NCBI GenBank assembly: GCA_000381605.1
Contig: KB906760.1
Location: 186,001 to 250,000, forward strand
Direction of reading: 5' to 3'
DNA length: 64,000 nt
From: Acidobacteriaceae bacterium KBS 89
GTDB taxonomy: Bacteria > Acidobacteriota > Terriglobia > Terriglobales > Acidobacteriaceae
Shown here: positions 32,114 to 40,882 of the stretch, one piece after another
Layout of the letters: the number at the start of each line of letters is the position of its first letter
How positions within the stretch are numbered: the stretch's first letter is position 1
Translations under genes and position numbers: made by a program
The notes under the pieces: generated by a model
The model's input: only the letters and a program-made list of their open reading frames with translations
Told to the model about the DNA's origin: nothing
Databases searched by the model: none

Positions 32114-33985
32114 CTAAATCGAAAGACTCAATACGCGGTTGAGACGCTGAACGAAGGCGGCGGGTTCCCGCAGCGGCACCCCTTCCATTAGGAGAGCCTG
32201 GTCAAAAAGCATCCATGCAGCGTCCTGGGTGATGGCATCGTCGGAACATGCGAGCAGTTTCCTGACGATCTCGTGATCAGGATTGATTTCAAGCGTGGGT
32301 TTGGGCGCAGGAATGTCCTTCTGGCCCATGGCACGCAGCATCTGCTGCATTTGCAAGGAGGGCTCCTCTTCCTCGGAGACGATACAGGAGGGACTGTCTG
32401 CAAGCCGCACGGAGGGTCGTACATCCTTCACATGGTCTCCTAATGTGGCCTTCAGCTTGTCGAGCAGAGGCTTGAGTGCTTCGGCATTGTCCGGTTTCGC
32501 CTCGGCCCCGTCGTTCAGGTCGTCGCTGGCAGAAGCCTTGTTGATGGCCTTGAAGTCGATTTCGCCGTACTTGTCGATGCCGGAGAAGACGATCTCGTCA
32601 ATCTCGTCATCGAGGATGAGAACCTCAAGATCCTTTTTCCTGTAAATCTCGAGAAGAGGCGATGTGCGGAGTAGAGATTCGCCGCCGCCAGTGATGTAGT
32701 AGATGCTCTTCTGGCCTTCCTTCATGCGCGACTTCACGTCGGCCAGGCTGGTAAGGCCCTCCACCTTGGTGGACTTGAAACGTATAAGATCGAGCAGCAG
32801 CTCGCGATTTGCGAAATCACCGTACAGACCCTCTTTCAAAGGGCGGTTGTACTGGGCGATGAACTCGAGATATTTCTCCTGCTGATTGGCCGCGATGCTC
32901 TTCAGCTCCGAGAGGATCTTCTTTACGCTGGCCGTGCGGATACTGGTCAGTACACGATTCTGCTGGAGAATTTCGCGGCTGACGTTGAGCGGAAGGTCTT
33001 CGCTGTCGATGATTCCGCGAACGAAACGCAGGTACTGTGGCAGAAGCTCCCTGGCGTCGTCCATGATGAAGACGCGTTTTACGTACAGCTTTACCCCGAC
33101 CTTGTATTCAGCCTGGTACAGGTCAAGCGGAGCTTTCGAAGGCACGTAGAACAGCGTGGTGTAGTCCAGGGTTCCCTCCGCCTTGGTGTGAAACCAGAAC
33201 AGCGGATCCTGCGAATCGCCGGAGATGGATTTATAGAGTTCTTTGTAATCCTCTTCCGTGAGCTCGCTCTTGGGACGACGCCAAAGAGCACTGGCCACGT
33301 TGACCTGTTCGGTGGTACAGATCTTCTCCGACTTTTTCTCGGCTTCGTTCCACTCGCTCTTGTCGTAAGTAAGGAAGATCGGGAAGGCGATGTGGTTGGA
33401 GTACTTCTTCACAATCTGCTGCAGGCGCCAGCTGTTGGCGTACTGCTTGCCTTCTTCGTTGAAGTGAAGAAGGATTGTGGTGCCGGCGACGGGACGCTCT
33501 GCGGGCTCAATGTCGAAGCCAGACTTGCCGTCGCTCACCCAGCGCCAGGCCTGGTCCTCACCCGCCTTGCGGGAGACGACCTCGATCCGGTCGGCCACCA
33601 TGAAGGCGCTGTAGAAGCCGACCCCGAACTGGCCGATGAGATTCGAATCCCTTTTTGCATCGCCGGAAAGCTGGGCGAGGAAGTTTTTCGTCCCAGAGCG
33701 GGCGATGGTGCCCAGATGGGAGACGAGATCCTCCTCATTCATGCCGATGCCTGTGTCGGCGATCGTGAGCGTGCTGTCCTTCTCGTTGAGTTCCAGGTCG
33801 ACGCGAGGATTGAAAGGAAGCGCCTTATAGACATCCTCCGTAAGCGTCAGGTGGCGCAACTTATCGAGCGCGTCGGAGGAGTTCGAAATGAGCTCGCGCA
33901 GGAAGATCTCAGGATGCGAGTAGAGAGAGTGGACGATCAGCTGCAGCAGTTGACTGACTTCGGTCTGGAATTCACGTTTTGACAT
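32114..33985 (-). CDS. htpG: molecular chaperone HtpG (Hsp90)
   Basis: 623 residues when started at MSKREFQTEV (33985). The frame is open for another 280 codons upstream, but that stretch has no similarity and overlaps hrpB in antisense. GHKL ATPase motifs are present: ELISNSSDALDKLR, IADTGIGM, IGQFGVGFYSAFMVA. The middle-domain catalytic region contains LPLNVSREILQQNRVL. It refolds and holds client proteins with ATP in the cytosol. It is divergent from hrpB by about 100 bp. Confidence 0.97.
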   Translation of the reverse strand: MSKREFQTEVSQLLQLIVHSLYSHPEIFLRELISNSSDALDKLRHLTLTEDVYKALPFNPRVDLELNEKDSTLTIADTGIGMNEEDLVSHLGTIARSGTKNFLAQLSGDAKRDSNLIGQFGVGFYSAFMVADRIEVVSRKAGEDQAWRWVSDGKSGFDIEPAERPVAGTTILLHFNEEGKQYANSWRLQQIVKKYSNHIAFPIFLTYDKSEWNEAEKKSEKICTTEQVNVASALWRRPKSELTEEDYKELYKSISGDSQDPLFWFHTKAEGTLDYTTLFYVPSKAPLDLYQAEYKVGVKLYVKRVFIMDDARELLPQYLRFVRGIIDSEDLPLNVSREILQQNRVLTSIRTASVKKILSELKSIAANQQEKYLEFIAQYNRPLKEGLYGDFANRELLLDLIRFKSTKVEGLTSLADVKSRMKEGQKSIYYITGGGESLLRTSPLLEIYRKKDLEVLILDDEIDEIVFSGIDKYGEIDFKAINKASASDDLNDGAEAKPDNAEALKPLLDKLKATLGDHVKDVRPSVRLADSPSCIVSEEEEPSLQMQQMLRAMGQKDIPAPKPTLEINPDHEIVRKLLACSDDAITQDAAWMLFDQALLMEGVPLREPAAFVQRLNRVLSLSI

Positions 33986-34087
33986 AGACCAATTATAAAA
34001 ACAGAACTGATGCAGTGCGGCCGCGGTTGGTATTGCCTGCTGGATCAGCATTGACGGCGTGGGAAATGCCGTGTTCGGATCAATACA

Positions 34088-36436
34088 GTGAGTCGAAAGC
34101 CAGCACTTCCAGTGGATGCGATTCTGCCGGAGATTCTTGCGTCCCTGCAGCATAGGAGCAACCTCGTCATCGAAGCGCCGCCGGGAGCCGGGAAGACCAC
34201 GCGTGTTCCACCGGCCATCCTCGGTCTTGTCAGCGGCGAAGTCATCGTGCCCGAGCCGCGCAGAATTGCGGCACGCCTCGCTGCACGAAGGGTCGCGTGG
34301 GAGTTGGGCGAAGAGGTTGGCGGAACGGTTGGCTACCAGGTCCGTTTCGAAGAGAGCATCGGCCCACGCACGCGACTGCGGTTTGTCACGGAGGGTATTC
34401 TGACCCGCCGGCTCCTGACCGATCCAACCCTCAAGGGCGTCGACGCGGTTATCCTTGACGAATTCCACGAGCGGCACCTGGACAGCGATCTCGCGCTGGC
34501 GCTCTTGAAGCGTCTCCAGCGGGCCCGGCCGGAGATACGAATCATTGTCATGTCGGCCACGCTCGATGCCGCGCCGATAGCTCGATACCTTGAAAATTGT
34601 CCGGTCCTTCGGTCGGAGGGAAAGCTGTTTGAGTTGTCGATCAGGCATCTGCCTTACTCCCCCGAGCCGCTTCATGTTCAAGTGAGGAAGACTGTGGAAC
34701 TGCTGAATACCGGGAAGCACTCCGGCAGTATCCTGGTTTTCCTTCCTGGCATCGCCGAGATCCGGCGAACGATGCGTGAGTGCCAAACGATCGCTCGCCA
34801 AACGGGTCTGCTTATCCTTCCCTTGCATGGGGATCTTTCACCGGCAGAGCAGGATCGCGCCGTGTTGCCGTCCGCGGAGAGAAAACTCATCCTTGCGACG
34901 AATGTTGCTGAAAGCTCTGTGACTGTCGAAGGAGTGACCGCGGTGGTCGACAGCGGTCTGGCACGCATCGCAACTTACTCGCACTGGACTGGACTGCCGA
35001 CACTGCAGGTCGGTCGGGTCAGCAAGGCGTCCGCAACTCAACGAGCCGGGAGAGCTGGCCGCACCGGGCCCGGCCGGGTGATGCGTCTCTATTCCGAAGA
35101 AGACTTTTTGCTGCGACCGGAGAACAACACACCCGAGATCGCACGCGCCGATCTCTCGCAGCTCCTGCTCGGCATCCGCGCGATGAAGATCGCGCATCTC
35201 GATGATCTCGATTGGCTCGATGCTCCACCTGCGGGGACCGTTCAGAGCGCTGAGTTGCTGCTCGATCGCATTGGAGCAAACGGCGGCATGGAACAGCGTC
35301 TCGCACGGTTTCCTTTGCCTCCCCGCTTGTCCCGCATCCTCGTCGAAGCGTTGGATCGAGGCGTGGGAGAGGACGGATGTAGGGCAGCGGCAATGCTCGG
35401 CCTGGGAGCGCGCAGTGAGAAGAACGATCTGCTTGCCGCCATGGACTTGCCACAGGATTATCGTTTGCGGCAGCACACGGAACAACTGCTCAGGATGGCT
35501 CGACCACCAAAGCAAACTCGCCACGACGACGAGGCGCTGCTGATCGCCGTGCTGACCGGCTTTCCTGACCGCGTGGCCCGCCGGCGAACGGGCAATCAGG
35601 TGCTTCTATCGACAGGTATCTCGGCCGAGGTGGCCGGCGCGCCGCCACCCTATGAATTCATGGTCGCCATCGATGCGGAGGATCGCCAGGAGAATCCCTT
35701 GCCCCTTATCCGCATGACCGCGAGAGTTGAGCCGGAGTGGCTGCTCGATCTCTTCCCCGACAGGATTGAGGAGAGGTCGAGTGTGGTCTGGAATCGCATC
35801 ACGGAGCGGGTCGAGAGGGTGAGCGCTTTGCTTTACGACAAGCTGGTCATTGAAGAGTCGCGAGGCGCTGCATCGGAGACTGAAGGCGCCGACTTGCTCG
35901 CCCGTAAGGCACTCGAGGTGGGAATAGACCGATTTGTAGAAAAGGCGACTCTGGAACATTTTCTGGCCCGATTGACCTTCGCGGGATTTGAGCCACCAGA
36001 CATCCCCCAGGCGCTGCGTGACCTGTGCCTGGGACTTCAAAGCTTCGGCGATCTGAGAGACGCTTCGAAGAATCTCGTGCCACTCCTTGAAGAGAAGTTG
36101 AACACCAGACTCCTCAACGAGGTTGCTCCGCTCAGCATTCGTCTGAGAAATGGACGTCAGACGAAGGTCCACTACGAGCAGGGAAGACCACCGTGGATTT
36201 CATCCCGCTTGCAAGACTTCTTCGGGATGAAGGAGACGCCACAGATCGGTCCGGATAGGACGCCGCTCGTCATCCATCTTCTTGCGCCCAATCATCGCGC
36301 GGTGCAAACGACCACGGACCTTGCTGGATTCTGGGAGCGCCTCTACCCGCAGGTCCGGCGAGAACTGATACGCCGATATCCGAAGCACGCATGGCCAGAG
36401 CGACCGCAGGTTCAGCAGGATGCGACCAAGAGTTAG
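34088..36436 (+). CDS. hrpB: ATP-dependent helicase HrpB
   Basis: 782 residues from a GTG. Helicase motifs of the DExH group are present: APPGAGKTTRVPP (motif I), DEFHERHLDSD (II), MSATLD (III), VLPSAERKLILATNVAESS and QRAGRAGRTGPG (VI). The C-terminal HrpB-specific domain follows (LDWLDAPPAG, LNEVAPLSIRLRNGRQTKVHY). The length is slightly short for the family. It is related to DEAH RNA helicases; the physiological substrate is not firmly established. Confidence 0.94.
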   Translation: MSRKPALPVDAILPEILASLQHRSNLVIEAPPGAGKTTRVPPAILGLVSGEVIVPEPRRIAARLAARRVAWELGEEVGGTVGYQVRFEESIGPRTRLRFVTEGILTRRLLTDPTLKGVDAVILDEFHERHLDSDLALALLKRLQRARPEIRIIVMSATLDAAPIARYLENCPVLRSEGKLFELSIRHLPYSPEPLHVQVRKTVELLNTGKHSGSILVFLPGIAEIRRTMRECQTIARQTGLLILPLHGDLSPAEQDRAVLPSAERKLILATNVAESSVTVEGVTAVVDSGLARIATYSHWTGLPTLQVGRVSKASATQRAGRAGRTGPGRVMRLYSEEDFLLRPENNTPEIARADLSQLLLGIRAMKIAHLDDLDWLDAPPAGTVQSAELLLDRIGANGGMEQRLARFPLPPRLSRILVEALDRGVGEDGCRAAAMLGLGARSEKNDLLAAMDLPQDYRLRQHTEQLLRMARPPKQTRHDDEALLIAVLTGFPDRVARRRTGNQVLLSTGISAEVAGAPPPYEFMVAIDAEDRQENPLPLIRMTARVEPEWLLDLFPDRIEERSSVVWNRITERVERVSALLYDKLVIEESRGAASETEGADLLARKALEVGIDRFVEKATLEHFLARLTFAGFEPPDIPQALRDLCLGLQSFGDLRDASKNLVPLLEEKLNTRLLNEVAPLSIRLRNGRQTKVHYEQGRPPWISSRLQDFFGMKETPQIGPDRTPLVIHLLAPNHRAVQTTTDLAGFWERLYPQVRRELIRRYPKHAWPERPQVQQDATKS

Positions 36437-36547
36437 ATCAAAAGAACACGTTTCTCGTTAGCGATCATCCGCGGAACGCTCTCTCGACGGAGCGGTATTC
36501 TAAAATCTCGCGACTGGCGGCTCTGCTGCCCACTGTGGAGGACAACT

Positions 36548-37696
36548 GTGGAAGGTGCGTTTGACGTGATCGTAGTCGGCCTTGGCGCGATGGGAAGCGC
36601 TACGGCGTATCACCTTTCTAAGCGGCGTACAAAGGTACTGGGCTTGGAAGCCTTTATCCCCGGCCACGATAAAGGATCGTCACATGGTGAGTCCCGGATT
36701 ATTCGACAGGCGTATTTCGAAGACCCCGCCTATGTTCCGCTCGTACTACGAGCTTACGAGCTTTGGGATGAGTTGCAGAATGAAAGCAACGAGGAAAACT
36801 TGACCATCACAGGCGGACTTGCAATCGGATCTCCACAGCAAGGGCTTATAACAGGCTGCCTAAAGAGTGCGAGGAAGTACGGCCTCGAACACGACCTGTT
36901 GGACGCAAGAGAGATGCGATGGCGCTTTCCCCAGTTCGCCTTGGCCGATAACGAAGTAGCTTTCTACGAAAAGAAAGCAGGCTATCTCAGGCCCGAGGAG
37001 TGTATCAGGCAGCATTTACGATGTGCCTCGAAGCGCGGAGCAGACCTTCGCTTCGAAGAACCTGTGCTTTCGTGGACAGCTTCTCAATCAGGTGATGGTG
37101 TAAACGTTACGACAGAAAAGCAGACCTACCACGCCAGATCGCTCGTGATCTCTGTTGGGCCTTGGTTTGCAGAGTTCGTCCCAACCGTTTCGATGCCCGT
37201 CACCGTCTCACGGCGAGTCATGTTTTGGCTTAAACCTGCTAGCCAACCCTCTGCCTTCGATAGGAGAATCTTTCCGATTTTCATTTGGGAGCCTGAGCAA
37301 GGCCCCATGTTTTACGGATGTCCGCGAACCAGGGAAGATGGTGATCCAAAAGTAGGCATTCATACCGGGGGTGAGGAATGCACTCCATCCACAATCGACA
37401 GAGTCATCAATGCGCGTGATGAGATGGCAATCAGGTCCGCGATCCGGTCCAGAATTCCTGCGCTGAATGGAGAGGTTTCTCGCGCCGCCACGTGCATGTA
37501 CACGATGACGCCTGACGAGCACTTCATCATCGATGCCCATCCTGAGTATCCACAGGTCAGCCTTGCGGCCGGATTCTCCGGTCATGGGTTCAAATTCTCC
37601 TCTGTAGTAGGAGAAATTCTCTCTGACCTCGCAATGATGCGAGAAACTTCAAGTGATATCGCCCTCTTCTCAGGATCCCGCTTTCGTGTGCAGTGA
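36548..37696 (+). CDS. sarcosine oxidase / N-methyl-L-tryptophan oxidase-like flavoenzyme
   Basis: 382 residues from a GTG with GGAGGAC upstream. The FAD motif is VIVVGLGAMGSATAYHLSKR. DKGSSHGESRIIRQAY is the hallmark of monomeric sarcosine oxidases. The cysteine in TCMYTMTPDEHFIIDAHPE fits the covalent flavin attachment site. GFSGHGFKFSSVVGEIL ends the fold. It should oxidise an N-methyl amino acid with oxygen to formaldehyde and hydrogen peroxide. It is a stand-alone gene. Confidence 0.9.
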   Translation: MEGAFDVIVVGLGAMGSATAYHLSKRRTKVLGLEAFIPGHDKGSSHGESRIIRQAYFEDPAYVPLVLRAYELWDELQNESNEENLTITGGLAIGSPQQGLITGCLKSARKYGLEHDLLDAREMRWRFPQFALADNEVAFYEKKAGYLRPEECIRQHLRCASKRGADLRFEEPVLSWTASQSGDGVNVTTEKQTYHARSLVISVGPWFAEFVPTVSMPVTVSRRVMFWLKPASQPSAFDRRIFPIFIWEPEQGPMFYGCPRTREDGDPKVGIHTGGEECTPSTIDRVINARDEMAIRSAIRSRIPALNGEVSRAATCMYTMTPDEHFIIDAHPEYPQVSLAAGFSGHGFKFSSVVGEILSDLAMMRETSSDIALFSGSRFRVQ

Positions 37697-37723
37697 ACGC
37701 TCTGTAAAGTTGCCACCACGTTC

Positions 37724-37820
37724 AGTTCGAGCGGCCGGAATCCAGATCAGACGGTGAAGTGTTTGGGACCTGATTCTCCTTCCGTAGAAGTTCGTCTGAT
37801 GGGGTTCCGGCTTGCGAACT
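37724..37820. repeat. long inverted repeat between two genes
   Basis: Left arm 37724-37753 and right arm 37793-37820 match in three blocks: AGTTCG, GCCGGAA and ATCAGACG, with small unequal spacers between them, around a 39-nt loop. It contains no ORF and has no T-run after the right arm. It occupies most of the 163-bp gap between the sarcosine oxidase gene and the M23 lipoprotein gene. Confidence 0.7.
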
Positions 37821-37859
37821 CGCAAATGAGTTAGACATGCTATGGACTAGAATCGACTT

Positions 37860-39161
37860 GTGCGAACCTCTATCATTGCTGCAAACCTCCTCTTATTGCC
37901 TCTATTCCTGGCTCTGACCGGCTGCGGCAAACCCACTTTGGATGTGGTCCCATCCCCGACCACCATTGGGCAGGCGACACCCATCGCCGTCCACGTTCGC
38001 GATACCCACGGCGTCAGTAAGTTCACCGCCACCTTGGCGCAGAACGGCGCACAGTATCTAGCCTGGCAGGCTCCTGCTGTCCCGAAAAACGCCGACACCA
38101 CTTTCAACTTCGAGGTCGGTGTCAAGACCACGCCCCAGTTGCATGATGGCCCTGCCCACCTGATCCTTGAAGCTACGTCCGGCGGCATGTTCCACGGCAC
38201 TACTCGCTGGGAACGCGATCTCGACGTGGTCACTCAGCCGCCTCTCGTCAGTGCTGATTCGGACCAGCACTACCTGTACCTCGGCATGGCCGATTTGGCC
38301 ACCATGAACGTCACCGGTTCCTATACATCCGCTGGCATCCGCGTTGGTAACCAGACCTTCCGTGCATGGCCGATGCCCGGCGGCAAGCCTGGTCTCTTCT
38401 CTCTGTTCGCTTTTGCGTGGAACATGCCTCCCGGTACGATACCTCTGGCCTACGCTTCGAACGCAGCCGGCAACGACGTGACGACGCCGTTGACTGTCGT
38501 CTTCCCCAAGAAAGAACAGCCCGTCTATACTCAGCACGAGATCCAGCTCACTGACCAATTCATGCAGAAGGTTCTGGGCGAGCTTGATCCCAACGGCACT
38601 GGCGATCCCGTCGAGCGATTTGTAAAAATAAACACCGAGATGCGTCAGGCCAACAACAAAACTCTAGCCGACCTGCGCTTAAAGACCGCCGATAGGTTTC
38701 TCTGGCACCAACCCTTCACACGCCAGTCGCACTCCAAGGCCGAGGCCACCTTTGCTGACGTGCGAAGCTATATCTACCATGGCAAGAAGATCGACCAACA
38801 GGTACACCTCGGTTATGATCTCGCCGTCACCCAGCATGTCGGGGTCGAGGCCTCGAATGACGGCCGCGTCGTCTGGGCCGCTCCGCTTGGAATCTACGGC
38901 AACTGCATTGTGGTCGATCACGGATATGGCCTGCAGACCATCTACGGCCACCTAAGTCGGATGGACGTGCACGAGGGCGATATGGTCAAGCGTTCGCAGA
39001 TTATGGGACTGAGCGGCATGACTGGGATGGCAGGTGGCGACCACGTCCACTTCACCATGCAGCTCGATGGTGTTCAGATCGATCCTAAAGAGTGGTGGGA
39101 CCCGCACTGGATCAAGGATCACGTCGTCCGCCGCGTCGATCTGCCGGGTTTCGACAAATGA
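37860..39161 (+). CDS. M23/LytM-family peptidoglycan peptidase, lipoprotein
   Basis: 433 residues from a GTG. A lipobox LALTGC at about residue 22 makes it a likely lipoprotein. Beta-rich domains follow. From about residue 300 comes a LytM domain with zinc ligands in VHLGYDLAV (HxxxD) and GGDHVHFTMQ (HxH), plus IYGHLSRMDVHEGDMVK. All ligands are intact, so it should cut peptide crosslinks in peptidoglycan or act in envelope division. The ribosome site is weak. It has no operon partners. Confidence 0.92.
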   Translation: MRTSIIAANLLLLPLFLALTGCGKPTLDVVPSPTTIGQATPIAVHVRDTHGVSKFTATLAQNGAQYLAWQAPAVPKNADTTFNFEVGVKTTPQLHDGPAHLILEATSGGMFHGTTRWERDLDVVTQPPLVSADSDQHYLYLGMADLATMNVTGSYTSAGIRVGNQTFRAWPMPGGKPGLFSLFAFAWNMPPGTIPLAYASNAAGNDVTTPLTVVFPKKEQPVYTQHEIQLTDQFMQKVLGELDPNGTGDPVERFVKINTEMRQANNKTLADLRLKTADRFLWHQPFTRQSHSKAEATFADVRSYIYHGKKIDQQVHLGYDLAVTQHVGVEASNDGRVVWAAPLGIYGNCIVVDHGYGLQTIYGHLSRMDVHEGDMVKRSQIMGLSGMTGMAGGDHVHFTMQLDGVQIDPKEWWDPHWIKDHVVRRVDLPGFDK

Positions 39162-39216
39162 TTGCAGACCAACTTAGCAAATGAAACATGAGATCTATCC
39201 GACGATAAAACTTATA

Positions 39217-40740
39217 TTACTTCGCTGACACCCTCCCGTTAGAGAGATCAGGTTTCATGTGGAAGCGGCGGTATCGGTCAAGAAGGGATGCCGGCCCGCG
39301 GGCTCGGAGAAAGACGAGGTTTCCTTCGAACCGCTTCTCATCGATGATCGCTCCGCCTTCGAGCGAGGCAAGGATGGCGCCTTCGGATTGCGGGAGCCGA
39401 AAGCTGGTCTCGACGAGCGGGTCGACCACAAGCGCAGTATCGATGGCATTCAGGAGTTTTTCAAGGCCGGTGTGCTGAAGAGAGGAGACGCGAATTGCTT
39501 CGCAATCGTTCGAGAGGTGTGCGAGTTCCTGGGCTGGCACGAGATCGGCCTTGTTCAAGACCTGGATCATGGGCTTCGTGGAGACGCCAAGCTCGGCTAA
39601 GACTTTTTCAACCTGGATCTTCTGCTCTTCGCGGATAGGACTGGCAGCGTCCTGGACGTGAAGAAGAATTTCGGCTCGTTCGACCTCCTCGAGAGTGGCA
39701 CGGAAACTCGTAACAAGTGTATGCGGAAGGTTGCGGATGAAGCCGACGGTGTCGGAAAGGAGGATCTTGCGGCGGGAAGGAAGCTGCAGCTGCCGCAGTT
39801 TGGGATCGAGAGTGGCGAACATTCGAGCCGATTCGAGTACACCGGCCTCGGTGAGCGCATTGAAGAGGGTGCTCTTGCCGGCGTTGGTGTAACCCACGAG
39901 GGCGACCACGGGAACCGGGACTGCCTCGCGGCGTTGCCTTTGCTGATGGCGAATGCGGCGGACGGCGTCGAGCTGGGTCTTGATGTGGTCGAGGCGTAGA
40001 TTGATCTTGCGGCGATCGGTTTCAAGCTGGGTTTCACCTGGACCGCGGGTTCCGATGCCGCCACCAAGTTGCGACATTGCCCGCCCGCGTCCGGCAAGAC
40101 GGGGCAGCTGGTACTCAAGTTGCGCGAGTTCTACCTGGAGCTGGCCTTCACTGGTTTTGGCATGGCGGGCGAAGATATCGAGTATCAGCTGCGAACGGTC
40201 GATGACATGGCAGGGAAGCCGGGCCTCGATGTTGCGGAGTTGTGAGGGGGTGAGATCGTGATCGAAGAGAACAAGCGACGCATTCGTGCTCGCCACAACG
40301 CCAACAATTTCCTCGAGCTTCCCCTGGCCGACGAGGCTGAACGGATCGGCCTTTTGACGCCTCTGGATGAGGATGGCGGCGATCGTCGCACCGGCTGATC
40401 GGGCGAGTTCTTCGAACTCTGCACGGCTCGCATCGAAGTTGAGGGTCGAGGCTGTATAGCCTGGAAGGTCTTTCTCTCCAGCCACGACGGCGGCTGCGGT
40501 TCGGGCAAGTCGAGCGGCTGCGGTAAGCTGCTTGCGCTCGCGGAGTTCTCCGCTGAACTCGACCACGACAAGCACGGCAACTTCCTGTTGAGTCTGTGAG
40601 GTGCGTAGTTCCCGGGCGAGGAGCGCCTCGTCCTGGGCCTTACTTGCTTCGACGAGACTTCGTCGGACTGTCTTTCCGCGATTCCGACGTGATTGCGCTT
40701 GATCCGAGATGGTTTCAGGCGATGACTTCTTGCTGGCCAA
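39217..40740 (-). CDS. hflX: GTPase HflX
   Basis: 507 residues from a TTG with GAGAGAAA upstream. The N-terminal HflX domain has RRQKADPFSLVGQGKLEEI and LFDHDLTPSQLRNIEARLP. The glycine-rich linker GRGRAMSQLGGGIGTRGPGE is followed by the G domain: GYTNAGKSTLFNAL, DTVGFIRNLPHTL and NKADL. It is longer than the E. coli protein, mainly at the N-terminus. It binds the ribosome and splits stalled 70S particles. Confidence 0.95.
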   Translation of the reverse strand: MASKKSSPETISDQAQSRRNRGKTVRRSLVEASKAQDEALLARELRTSQTQQEVAVLVVVEFSGELRERKQLTAAARLARTAAAVVAGEKDLPGYTASTLNFDASRAEFEELARSAGATIAAILIQRRQKADPFSLVGQGKLEEIVGVVASTNASLVLFDHDLTPSQLRNIEARLPCHVIDRSQLILDIFARHAKTSEGQLQVELAQLEYQLPRLAGRGRAMSQLGGGIGTRGPGETQLETDRRKINLRLDHIKTQLDAVRRIRHQQRQRREAVPVPVVALVGYTNAGKSTLFNALTEAGVLESARMFATLDPKLRQLQLPSRRKILLSDTVGFIRNLPHTLVTSFRATLEEVERAEILLHVQDAASPIREEQKIQVEKVLAELGVSTKPMIQVLNKADLVPAQELAHLSNDCEAIRVSSLQHTGLEKLLNAIDTALVVDPLVETSFRLPQSEGAILASLEGGAIIDEKRFEGNLVFLRARGPASLLDRYRRFHMKPDLSNGRVSAK

Positions 40741-40882
40741 ATTTCTCTCAATTCAGGGTCGGGTTTCCGATCGGCCCTTCTGATGATATTGAATGACCAG
40801 CCCCGGTGAACTTATCGCTAACGCGTACTTATTGCGCCCATCTGGACAGCAATTGCGCCAACCCACAAGAGGGAAACCGGGA

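Noticed and set aside
33986..34828. N-terminal extension of the htpG frame
   Set aside because: It has no similarity to Hsp90 and is antisense to hrpB. The real start at 33985 matches the family.
37580..37600. GGGTTCAAATTC resembling a tRNA T-arm
   Set aside because: It codes for the conserved GHGFKFSS of the sarcosine oxidase family, and no cloverleaf can be built around it.
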